Assembly (NCBI RefSeq): GCF_014596935.1
Contig: NZ_JACVXC010000001.1
Location: forward strand, 1,290,217-1,354,216
DNA from: Aestuariibaculum suncheonense
GTDB lineage: Bacteria > Bacteroidota > Bacteroidia > Flavobacteriales > Flavobacteriaceae
DNA: 64,000 bases
Reading direction: 5' to 3'
Of this stretch, positions 54,701 through 63,067 are shown piece after piece. Numbering within the stretch: position 1 is the first letter of the stretch; each line of letters begins with the position of its first letter. The notes beneath the pieces were generated by a model. That model did no database searches. It saw nothing but the letters and a program-made list of their open reading frames with translations, and had not been told where the DNA came from. The translations under genes were made by a program, and so were the position numbers.

Positions 54701-55343
54701 GCATGAAATAGATGTTTTCTGCACCTGATGGTACAGTAAATACTAATGTTTTTCTATGCCAGCGGTTTTCACCTATTCCTGAAATTGGGCCTGTGTTAGC
54801 TTCTACTATATTTCCTAAGGGAATATCGTTAGCATCTGTAAAGCCAACAATTAATTTAATATCAGGGTCTATAAAGTAACCAGGTTCGTTTGATTTAGCA
54901 AACCAAGCCGAAAGTTCATATTGAATGTCATAACAAAGACCATCTATTTTTTGAGCATAAAACACGTTTAAATCTGTTCCTGCATCGCAATAATAAAGAT
55001 AACCGTTAGGGTTTCCGGTGTGGTCGGTAAAACTATTGTTCCATCCAGCGCCACCGGGAGCAGCATCGTACGGATTCTTCATTAAACCATATTGGTCGTA
55101 TCCAACAGTGCCATTTCCGCCAACATAGGTGTATAACTGTGCAGGTCTGAAATCAGGATGCACATCTGCATTTGAATCTTGATTTAGTGAAGGTCCAAGT
55201 CGAGCTGATCCTGAACCAAAATTTTCTGTAAAGACCGGATTACCTAATGAACAGGTTTGAGACATTCCGTTTAAAAAGAAGCTTAAAAAGCAAAAGGTAA
55301 AAAGGCTTAAATATTTAGTTTTGTTGGTTGAAGTTTTTATCAT
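51759..55343 (-). CDS. T9SS type B cargo protein with six repeated modules
   Basis: From ATG 55343 the product has 1194 residues; a TTG at 55352 would add three. A signal peptide (about 1-32) is followed by a beta-sandwich domain (about 33-240; SNEPGYFIDPDIKLIVGF and WHRKTLVFTVPSGAENIY) that resembles carbohydrate-binding folds. About six modules of about 90 residues follow, each with a Cys-Asp-Asp (or Asp-Tyr/Glu-Asp) start and a distal Cys. The C-terminus is the T9SS type B domain (KFFTPNSDGQNDRWKIQG, then YIYNRYGKLIKQL and GHFSLKR), also named gliding-motility CTD. It should be exported by the T9SS and stay on or leave the surface. Confidence 0.9.
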   Translation of the reverse strand: MIKTSTNKTKYLSLFTFCFLSFFLNGMSQTCSLGNPVFTENFGSGSARLGPSLNQDSNADVHPDFRPAQLYTYVGGNGTVGYDQYGLMKNPYDAAPGGAGWNNSFTDHTGNPNGYLYYCDAGTDLNVFYAQKIDGLCYDIQYELSAWFAKSNEPGYFIDPDIKLIVGFTDANDIPLGNIVEANTGPISGIGENRWHRKTLVFTVPSGAENIYFMLKNNVSGQAGNDLAIDDIEVRPCGPEIEIKDASNTILNNEAFCYSGTSDTQINLSADIPNTFVMIWQESKTPDVWTDMPYNTSNTLNYTIPANSNSFHRFRLKFAHNANNLLNSNCNFFTDPVTYYFTDANTAPSLQSCDEDNNGSTRFDLTLQHSLINTSSDVTITYHASLTEAESGTQAITFLNAFESSNTTIYARVENNFNSDCYAISSFNLEVYNSAFPLDSVNIVPIQECDDTSAGTDTDGFKIMDITQRETEILNGQSNSDFTLTYFTDALYANQIFNPETFENTITGGQTIYVRMRNNNFSDCYADTSFQIEIQKLPEVNMPGIYSQCDDASNDGLALFNLTLNDIKEEINPNYITGSLTFTYYNNQNEAENKGSNITSPESYTNQLAFTNETIWIRVENPSGCHRVVPLELQVNPSSSALDAYNPTSIHQCDDGLDVRDGISTFDMTAIKNYILNTLFSSVPATIHFYESQTDAELEINEIININTHQNTNSPNSQNIWVRIKSSLGNDCLGLKEFQNLLIVESLPTANPVNLNPQCDYDTTDNVLSYPFDTSQIEATVLGNQNPSDVSISYIDEQGNALPVPLPNPFLTENQTITIRVTNNTTQDPEGACFDETTLKFIINEQPIANAISSQIFCDDGLDGTDINDGLHRFDTSTFSNIILGNQTNMGIYFSYINQEGVSVANATALPNPLISTSQTITVEVINPENTNCVASANIELIVNAMPEFTINEEEIVCTSDPTFTVTLAPMQTNPSEIFDYSWTFENGTEISSNTTLEVSSPGNYSVTLTNPTTLCATTKTVSVKASELATITNDDVSVLDISEDNSVTIKNPSALGSGTYQFALEAKDGSINFPYQDSPVFTNVRAGDYTLYVKDDICGTAEIDVFVIGYRKFFTPNSDGQNDRWKIQGLNNTQASSLVYIYNRYGKLIKQLNPLGDGWDGTFNGEVVATDDYWFKVQLTDGRTFTGHFSLKR
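52543..52679 (-). repeat. Gene-conversion tract, copy 1
   Basis: This 137-bp stretch matches 58541-58677 with only three differences, while neighbouring homologous sequence of the same two genes is clearly diverged at third codon positions. It encodes part of the last Cys-Asp module. Confidence 0.85.
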
Positions 55344-55376
55344 AACTAACAAATATATAAATATTTAGAATTGATT

Positions 55377-57701
55377 TTAACGCTTCAATGAAAAGTGTCC
55401 GGTATATTTTGTGCCGTCCTTTAAAACTACATGATACCAATAATCGTCATTAGCTAAAGGTTGTCCACGAAGTGTGCCATTCCAACCGGATTGCGACGGA
55501 TTTATTTGTTTAATGAAATTGCCATAGCGGTTAAATATTTTAATATTAATATCGCTGTGAAATTCAGAAGTTACTCCGTAAGGTTTCCAGAAGTCGTTGA
55601 TGCCGTCGCCATTCGGGGTGAAATATTTAGGAAAGCCTAAAACCGAAATCTGTTTTTGTATCATGCCACATCCGTTAATATCATTCACATAAACGGTATG
55701 AATACCAACCGTTACATTAATAAATGTGTTGCTGTCTTGAAATGAAGAATTATCTAAAGCAAATTGATATTTACCTTCACCAGATGTTGTTATGGTTATG
55801 GTATTATTTTCTGAAGCTTGTGTTATTGTGATATTTTCAATGGTAGCTAGGTTTGAAGATTTTACCTCGATTGAGTTGCTCTCAGAGCATCCATTATTAA
55901 ATGTAACCGTTACCGTGTACCTTCCGGTTTCGTTAATGGCGATTGTTGAGGTGTTTTGTGGAATAACACTGTTGTTTAAATACCATTGATAGGTTGGATT
56001 GTTATTTATAGCATTTAAAAGACCGGAATCAATGGTTATGGTTTCTGGATAGCTATTTAAACAATAACCAACATTTTCTAAAGTTGAAAATTGCGGTGAC
56101 TCTAATACGATCAGATCAACCGAAGAAACCACATAACAGTCAATACCATTTTCTATTTTAACCCAAATGGTTTCAGCATACGCACTTGTATTTTCATAGG
56201 CATCGGGAAGCGGATTCATTTCAGAAAATAAATTATCGGTAGTTTTATAAAAATTTATAGTGGCATTTGCAGGAGTATTAGGTTGAATTATCAATCTTAA
56301 ATCATCGAGGTTAAAGGTTGTTAATCCATCAGGAGTAGTGTCGTCACAGGTTTCAAAGGGAGGAATAGTAATAGTGTCAGTGGAAATATCAAGTGCGATT
56401 TCAGCAATCGAAAAACATTGATTTTGATTTTCAATTCTAGCGTAAACAATTTGTTGCGGTATTACATTTTCAAAAGCCGAAGGCGTTTGAATGTCGTTTT
56501 GCTGATTTTCTGCATCAAGAAGCGATGTGTAGAAATTAGAAACAACTAATCTATCGTCACCATTAGTAATGGTTTGTTCGGTATCCAATAGGTTATAAAT
56601 GGTTAGTCCGTCCTGATTGTCGTCACAAGCTATTAATGTTGTATTTGAAACGATTGGATTGGGAATGTATTCAATAGTAATTTCTCCATAAGATATGCAG
56701 TTATTTCCTAAGTCGATTTTAACGGTATACGTAGCAGATTCAGATGCGGTATACGAACTATTGGTTTCATTTTGAATTTCGATACCATCTTTAAACCATT
56801 TATAAGCACTGCCGTTTGATGCACTGGCATCAAGAAGCAGTGTTTCGTTTTCGCATAGCGGATTATCGGTAGTAAGAAGTCGGTTTTCTCCAATATCGGT
56901 ATTGAGTTTAAAACTTCCGGCTTCCAAAAAAACGGCCGAGTCATAGCGGTAGTTTTGCGCATCTGCTATAACTAACTTAACGTGAAATGTTTCATTAGGA
57001 ATGGTGTTAGCCGTTGCTGTTAAAACAGTGGTTTGTCCATTAAAATTGATAGGAGCCGTTGAATCATTCCAACTCCCAAAATAAGCCTCATTTTGCGCTG
57101 CACATCCTCCAGGGATTTCCGGATGAACAGTAGTTACTTTAACCGGAGTTTGTGTGTTAGGAATCAGCGCGATATTGGTGTATTGCTGTTCATTTGCATT
57201 ACGGATTAAAAAGCCAAACAAATCGGAATACCTACAGGTATTCGAATTATTTTCCTGATATTCTTCTGAAGCAAACAAATAGCGAAAACTAATTTGTGAT
57301 GCAGTAGCTGTAAATTCAAATTCTATAATGGTTGCGTTGGTTGTATTTCCTTCTTTAAGAATGAATTCAAGATCACTATCACCATCCCAGTTTATGGCAT
57401 CATCATCACTCAACGAGGAGTTTGGCCCGGGAACATTAGATAGTTTTCCGGTACTTAAAACTACCCCACTTTGAAACGGAAAAGTACTGCCAGAAGCATC
57501 AAAATAACCGTAGCTTTGATCTGTACCGTTAAAGTTTCCGCCACGAACATTGGTGACTACGACATTAGAAATACAATTGCTACCTATTAAAATGTCTTCA
57601 ATAAGTTGTTGCGCGGTGTAGGTTTGACTATCGACCTGAACATTTTGGCTAAAGGCAAGACTTGAAATAAATAGAAAGCTTAAAAATACTAGGTGCTTCA
57701 T
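55377..57701 (-). CDS. T9SS type B cargo protein with choice-of-anchor L domain
   Basis: The 774-residue secreted protein has a signal peptide (MKHLVFLSFLFISSLAFSQ), then a choice-of-anchor L domain (about 25-260), marked by SGVVLSTGKLSNVPGPNSS, FEFTATASQISFRYLFASEE and a distal ENSNTC-type Cys. An Ig-like segment with KWFKDGIEIQNETN, two Cys-Asp modules (about 350-530), a second Ig-like domain and the T9SS type B C-terminus follow (KYFTPNGDGINDFWKPYG to GHFSLKR). It lies 33 bp upstream of the 51759 gene on the same strand. Confidence 0.92.
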   Translation of the reverse strand: MKHLVFLSFLFISSLAFSQNVQVDSQTYTAQQLIEDILIGSNCISNVVVTNVRGGNFNGTDQSYGYFDASGSTFPFQSGVVLSTGKLSNVPGPNSSLSDDDAINWDGDSDLEFILKEGNTTNATIIEFEFTATASQISFRYLFASEEYQENNSNTCRYSDLFGFLIRNANEQQYTNIALIPNTQTPVKVTTVHPEIPGGCAAQNEAYFGSWNDSTAPINFNGQTTVLTATANTIPNETFHVKLVIADAQNYRYDSAVFLEAGSFKLNTDIGENRLLTTDNPLCENETLLLDASASNGSAYKWFKDGIEIQNETNSSYTASESATYTVKIDLGNNCISYGEITIEYIPNPIVSNTTLIACDDNQDGLTIYNLLDTEQTITNGDDRLVVSNFYTSLLDAENQQNDIQTPSAFENVIPQQIVYARIENQNQCFSIAEIALDISTDTITIPPFETCDDTTPDGLTTFNLDDLRLIIQPNTPANATINFYKTTDNLFSEMNPLPDAYENTSAYAETIWVKIENGIDCYVVSSVDLIVLESPQFSTLENVGYCLNSYPETITIDSGLLNAINNNPTYQWYLNNSVIPQNTSTIAINETGRYTVTVTFNNGCSESNSIEVKSSNLATIENITITQASENNTITITTSGEGKYQFALDNSSFQDSNTFINVTVGIHTVYVNDINGCGMIQKQISVLGFPKYFTPNGDGINDFWKPYGVTSEFHSDINIKIFNRYGNFIKQINPSQSGWNGTLRGQPLANDDYWYHVVLKDGTKYTGHFSLKR

Positions 57702-57756
57702 TATTAGTGAACTATACCTGTAAATATAAAAACTTAACTATAAATAGAAGCCGTTT

Positions 57757-60700
57757 TTAACGTTTAAGAGCAAAGTGTCCCATGAAATTTCTTCCGTCTA
57801 CTAACAGTACTTTAAACCAATAATCATCTGTAGGCAGCGGGGTGCCATTACTTGTTCCGTCCCAACCTTCCTCTAATGGATTTAATTGCTTTAATAATTT
57901 TCCGTATCGATTGTAAATATAAATAGTACTTTTTGCTTGGGTGTTGTTAAGTCCTTGTATTTTCCAATAATCATTTTCTCCGTCTCCATTAGGAGTGAAA
58001 AATTTACGGTAACCAATAACAAATACGTCAATTTCAGCTGTACCACAAATGTCATCCTTTACAAAAAGGGTGTATTCTCCAGCTCTTACGTTGTTAAAAT
58101 TAGGGCTATCCTGATATGGAAAAATAACAGTTTTGTCTTTAGATTCTAAGGCAAAAAGATAGGTGCCCGAGCCCAAGCTTTCAGGATTATTTATGGTCAC
58201 ACTATTATGTTCTGAAATGTCAACTACTGTGATATTATCATTAGTAATGTTAGCGAGTTCTGATGCCCTAACAGAAACGGTTTTAGTGGTTGAACATAAT
58301 GTGGTAGGATTAGTTAATGTTATAGTGTAATTTCCCGGAAAAGATACATTTAAAGTTTTATTGTTTGAAATTTCAGAGCCGCCTTCTAACGACCAGGAGT
58401 AATTAAAAATCTCTGAAGCATTCGTTTGAACAGGAACAAGTGTTGTTGTGAATGTTGGATCTGAAGTACAGATGATTTCTTCTTCGTTTATCGCGAAATC
58501 AGGAATAGGGTTTACGATAAGTTCAATATTGGTGGAGGCAACACAATTCGTGTTCTCTGGATTTATAACTTCAACGGTAATAGTTTGAGAGGTTGAAATC
58601 AAAGGATTTGGCAATGCTGTTGCATTAGCAACTGAAATTCCTTCCTGATTTATGTATGAAAAATAGATGTCCATATTCGTTTGGTTTCCTAAGATGATAT
58701 TAGAAAATGCAGAAGTATCAAAAGAGTGTAAACCATCATTAATGAAAGTTCCATCTAGACCATCGTCACAAAATATTTGATTGCTTACAGGGTTAGCAAA
58801 GGGGTGCTCATCTACAATGAATTCAAGGCTTGTTTCAATGTAACAAGGTCCATCAGGAGCAGAAGTTTTGGCATTCGAAACCTGAATAGTAATAATTTGT
58901 GATGAAGTTAAAAATGGATTAGGAAGGGGGCTAGGTAGTTGTTTTCCTGTTTCATCAGAATAAATAATATTGAATTCAATAGGGTTTTGATTACCTAATA
59001 AGTCATTTTCTATTTTAGAAGTATCAAACGGGTAATTAATAACATTATCTGTTGATTCATAATCACATTGACGCGGAATAGACACAGCATTTAGTTTGGG
59101 AAGTGGTTCAACATTTAAAAGGACATGAGGACCAAGACCTAAACAATCGTTAGAGATATTACTGTCTACCCGAACATAAATATATTGAGAATAAGGATAG
59201 CCAATATTTCTATAATTTGAAATATCTGTAATTTCATTTACTTCTGCTAAAGCATCTGACTCATTTCTATAGAATCTAGGAGGCAGCGGGTTTTGTCCGG
59301 CAGGAATATTGTTTAAAATATCATTAGCAACAGAGCTAAAGTCGAATGTTGCAATTCCATCAGTATTGTTATTGTTTATGGTGTTGTTGCCATTTATATC
59401 CAGAAAATCATCACATTGATTAAATGTGGCCAAAAATGAAGCAGGAATTGCTGTTGTAGATACTTTTAATGAAATTTGAGTGATAGATGAACATCCATTG
59501 CTGTTTTCTACACGAGCCCAAACCTGGTCGGTGTTTATTGTCCTATTTGTAAATGCCGTTGGGGTATCGATGTAATCGGTACTATTAATATCCCCTAAAA
59601 TAGCAGAGGTTTCGGTTAGATAATAGGAGAATGTTTCATTTGAAGCATTATTTGAAATTTTAATGTTAGCTTCTGTTAAGTTAAATGAGCTAAAGCCTAA
59701 CGTGTTAGGGTCGTCGTCATCACACTGTATCAATTCTACTGTTGAATTAATGATAGGTTGTGCATTAACCGATAATATTATTGAAGAAGAATACAAACCA
59801 CAACTGTTTCCTGTTCTGTCAAGCTTAACTCTGTATTGATTGTTATTAAAGGTTAGGGGCACCGGCATTATGGTTAGATTAGCGGTTTGTGTGCCACTGT
59901 AAATTAAATCGTCATTTAAAGTCACCCAGTTTAAACCATCTGTACTGAGTTCCCACTGGTAGAATTCGGAGTCAGGAGAAGCAATTGAGATAGTGGAAGA
60001 TGTATTTTCGCAGGCAATCGTATCTATTGGTTGTGTTGTTATATTTATTGGAGCAATAATTAAATAATCAGGGTTAGGAGTTGTATATCCATCAAGAGCA
60101 TTGTTTACGACACCTTTTGTATCTACAACAGGGATGGTTCCTAGAAGAGCATTATTGTTAGCATCGGTAAACCCAGCTTCAATAACATCAGGGCATGAAT
60201 CTCCATCACTATCTAAATCAGTGTAATTAAATATAGAATCAGAATCTGTATCATTTAATGTGTAGCCAATTGTATTACTGTCTGCACTTGTTTCTGCATT
60301 ATTATCCCAACCATTGGTCCCAATGGTATTTAAAACATTATCTATTATACCGTCTAAATTAGAATCAGGAAGTCCACTCCCAGACTCTTCAAGGTCGTAA
60401 ATACCATCGTTGTCACTATCTAAGTCATAAAAATCAGGTATTCCATCTGCATCAGAATCAGTAGGTCCGGCAGCCGTATTGAAAAGGCCATCATCGATAC
60501 CATCGTTGTTATTGTCTGTGTTAGAAAGGGGAGGTGTAGTCGCCCGAGCTTCTATGATATCAGGAATACCATCGTTGTCACTATCAAGATCTAAAGCATT
60601 GTATATGCCATCTCCATCAGTATCCAGCTTAAAACAGGTTAGGGTAATATTGGCTGTAAATGACGATGCGTTATTTAAATTGGTTAAATTATGAATAAAG

Positions 60701-62901
60701 TTGAAACCGGTAATTTGATCGGCTACAAACTTGTAAGGAAAATTTCCTGCTGGGTTGGGGTTTATTTTGAAATGAATTTCTGTACTGGATATTTGTGTCA
60801 CTCCAGTTTCAAAAATACCATCAAAATTGGTGTCAATTAGTAATCGATCATCAGGATCAACTAGAGTTATATTTTTATTAGATGGTAATATTTTTATGAT
60901 GTAATACTCCCCATTCACTACGGTATGAGGTATAGAAGCGGTTTCTTCTAATTTAAAATTGATAGGTTCAGTAAAAGTTAAAGAGTAATTGTTTTCGTTA
61001 TCAATGTCAGGTTGTAGCGTACTTGTGAAATTTCCAAAACTCGTTCCTGTTAAAGTATTGTTAGCAAGGCCAGAGCTATTATTTTGAGAAAATGAAGCAG
61101 AAACAATAGACGTGCTTGATGTACCATCCTGAAATTTTATTTCAGGTGTATTTATATTGGTAATATCAATTATAGCATCACCTTTTGATTCAATACAATT
61201 TAAAATGCCATCATTATCATTGTCTAAATCTAAGTTGTCTATAATGCCATCATTATCAATGTCATCTGGACAAAAACTTACTGGGATTTCTATAGATTCC
61301 AGAGTTAGTCCAGAACAGGCAATAATACCTTTTAGTTTATATTTTCCTGGAATAAGAGGTGTGTAGTTGGGTGTACTAATATTGGTGTTAGTAAAGCCAG
61401 CTCCAAAGCCATCGTCAAACCACCATTCGAAACTGTCAAAACTTTCAGTATTAGCTGCTGCAAGGGTAATATTTGGGATGCAATTTCCCAGTGTCGCAAA
61501 TTCTGCATTAAAATTAATTTCTGGAGCAGATGGAAAACCGGAATAAAAACTTCCAGATGTAGCAGCCCCATTGTAATTGAAATAAGCACAATACAGCTCA
61601 TCAGTACTTTGAACCGAAATGTTTCCGGAAAGGTTTAATACTTTATAAGTTACATAATTTGGGTTTCCTGTAACGGCATAGGGACCTGACGTAGAAAAAT
61701 TATTTATAGGAGTGTTATTAATAGTAATCGTAGCATCGACTTTGGTTACAATCGAAATACCTCCTGAGTATGCTGTATTTCCTATTTTATTGATATTAGC
61801 AATATTATCGAGGTTACCTCTGGCTTCACAGCTAAGTGGAGGCACAAAAAACATACCTTGATTAGCTTCGCTATTGGTAGCTCCAATACCTTGGAAAGCA
61901 AAAACATCTTCAGATGTTTTTACATACATATTTCCGTTAGAATTATAATAATCCCCTTCAATTAGATAATATTCTCCGGCGTTTATAGTAGCAGTAGGCG
62001 AATTACCATTAATGCTAATACTAGTATTATTAGAATGTGCTACTATTAATATGTTTTCCCAGCCATTACCGCCAGCACCTTTTACAAAAATATATTCGTT
62101 ACCTACTTTTGAAAGATCTACGATTTGGTCTATACCATAGTCTCTACTATTTCCGTTATGAAAACTCCCGTTAGTAGAACCACAATTCACCACAATGGAT
62201 TTGCTGGAAGTTACTAATGTTCCTATAAGTCCATCTCTATTAACACTACTATCCGCACTATTTGTTGCTATGGTATAACTTTCTCCTTTGTTTAAGTTGA
62301 TATTAATAGGAGTTGTGCCAGAGTAATTTTTTATAACTAGACCAGAAGGTAGATTGCTGAAATTTACATTGGTATCATCTTCAGTGGCCATTACAGAAAC
62401 AAAATTCAAGTAATTGTTTTGCGGATTTTCATTGGTATAAGTGCCTACTCTAAAAGTTGTTCCTAAAGCAGAAAGTCCTTTGCTAACCAATGCTCCGGCT
62501 TGAGCTCCACCTCCGGCATTCATTCTAACAGAAACATAAATAACATCATCAGCTTCTATGATATAACCTTTATTATTTGTGATAACACTTGTTTGAGAAG
62601 AGGGAATAAAAAGTTGACCATAACCACTCGTTAAATAAATTTCTCTTGGGGTGTTATTTGAAACAACACCTGTTATGTAGTTTGCTACAGATTGACCTAC
62701 AGGTTTTATGGTATAAGTAACATCTGTATTGTTGGGAGTGGACAGGTATATGTATTGATCTTCTGGATTTGCATTTCCAAATTCAGCATTGGTTAGTGGT
62801 GGAATAAAGTGTGTTTTACTCAATTGAGCAAAACTGAAAGAGCTTATAAAAAGTAAGATTATTACAAATAATCTTTTAATTATTAGGTTTAAGTATGTCA
62901 T
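57757..62901 (-). CDS. Giant T9SS type B cargo protein with IgGFc-binding-like and calcium-binding repeats
   Basis: The 1714-residue protein has a signal peptide (about 1-26). Residues about 30-470 match the IgGFc-binding N-terminal domain family (RDYGIDQIVDLSKVGNEYIF and SEDVFAFQGIGATNSEANQG). A PKD-like domain follows. At about 550-930 there are Asp-rich thrombospondin type 3 motifs (DSDNDGIPD, DSDADGIPD and similar), which usually bind calcium, interrupted near 575-760 by a beta domain. Four Cys-Asp modules (about 1080-1480) and a T9SS type B C-terminus end the protein. The last part is collinear with the 51759 gene product. Confidence 0.92.
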   Translation of the reverse strand: MTYLNLIIKRLFVIILLFISSFSFAQLSKTHFIPPLTNAEFGNANPEDQYIYLSTPNNTDVTYTIKPVGQSVANYITGVVSNNTPREIYLTSGYGQLFIPSSQTSVITNNKGYIIEADDVIYVSVRMNAGGGAQAGALVSKGLSALGTTFRVGTYTNENPQNNYLNFVSVMATEDDTNVNFSNLPSGLVIKNYSGTTPININLNKGESYTIATNSADSSVNRDGLIGTLVTSSKSIVVNCGSTNGSFHNGNSRDYGIDQIVDLSKVGNEYIFVKGAGGNGWENILIVAHSNNTSISINGNSPTATINAGEYYLIEGDYYNSNGNMYVKTSEDVFAFQGIGATNSEANQGMFFVPPLSCEARGNLDNIANINKIGNTAYSGGISIVTKVDATITINNTPINNFSTSGPYAVTGNPNYVTYKVLNLSGNISVQSTDELYCAYFNYNGAATSGSFYSGFPSAPEINFNAEFATLGNCIPNITLAAANTESFDSFEWWFDDGFGAGFTNTNISTPNYTPLIPGKYKLKGIIACSGLTLESIEIPVSFCPDDIDNDGIIDNLDLDNDNDGILNCIESKGDAIIDITNINTPEIKFQDGTSSTSIVSASFSQNNSSGLANNTLTGTSFGNFTSTLQPDIDNENNYSLTFTEPINFKLEETASIPHTVVNGEYYIIKILPSNKNITLVDPDDRLLIDTNFDGIFETGVTQISSTEIHFKINPNPAGNFPYKFVADQITGFNFIHNLTNLNNASSFTANITLTCFKLDTDGDGIYNALDLDSDNDGIPDIIEARATTPPLSNTDNNNDGIDDGLFNTAAGPTDSDADGIPDFYDLDSDNDGIYDLEESGSGLPDSNLDGIIDNVLNTIGTNGWDNNAETSADSNTIGYTLNDTDSDSIFNYTDLDSDGDSCPDVIEAGFTDANNNALLGTIPVVDTKGVVNNALDGYTTPNPDYLIIAPINITTQPIDTIACENTSSTISIASPDSEFYQWELSTDGLNWVTLNDDLIYSGTQTANLTIMPVPLTFNNNQYRVKLDRTGNSCGLYSSSIILSVNAQPIINSTVELIQCDDDDPNTLGFSSFNLTEANIKISNNASNETFSYYLTETSAILGDINSTDYIDTPTAFTNRTINTDQVWARVENSNGCSSITQISLKVSTTAIPASFLATFNQCDDFLDINGNNTINNNNTDGIATFDFSSVANDILNNIPAGQNPLPPRFYRNESDALAEVNEITDISNYRNIGYPYSQYIYVRVDSNISNDCLGLGPHVLLNVEPLPKLNAVSIPRQCDYESTDNVINYPFDTSKIENDLLGNQNPIEFNIIYSDETGKQLPSPLPNPFLTSSQIITIQVSNAKTSAPDGPCYIETSLEFIVDEHPFANPVSNQIFCDDGLDGTFINDGLHSFDTSAFSNIILGNQTNMDIYFSYINQEGISVANATALPNPLISTSQTITVEVINPENTNCVASTNIELIVNPIPDFAINEEEIICTSDPTFTTTLVPVQTNASEIFNYSWSLEGGSEISNNKTLNVSFPGNYTITLTNPTTLCSTTKTVSVRASELANITNDNITVVDISEHNSVTINNPESLGSGTYLFALESKDKTVIFPYQDSPNFNNVRAGEYTLFVKDDICGTAEIDVFVIGYRKFFTPNGDGENDYWKIQGLNNTQAKSTIYIYNRYGKLLKQLNPLEEGWDGTSNGTPLPTDDYWFKVLLVDGRNFMGHFALKR
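58541..58677 (-). repeat. Gene-conversion tract, copy 2
   Basis: This is the partner of 52543-52679, with three differences in 137 bp. It lies in the last Cys-Asp module of the 1714-residue protein gene. Confidence 0.85.
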
Positions 62902-63067
62902 TACATTTATTTAAAAAAAATAAATTAAATTTTAGTTATAAATGACCTAAAGTAATCAATATTTTGGATTAAAAGCAGTAAAGTTTTTAAGCAGGTGTTA
63001 TTGAATAAAAAAATGAATTTAATAGCATAATTAATGCTCTTTTAAGTAGTAGACTTCATTAAAAATG

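Noticed and set aside
60150-61260. Short repeated DNA units, possible CRISPR or tandem repeat
   Set aside because: They are the codons of Asp-rich thrombospondin type 3 motifs inside an intact reading frame, irregular in length and sequence.
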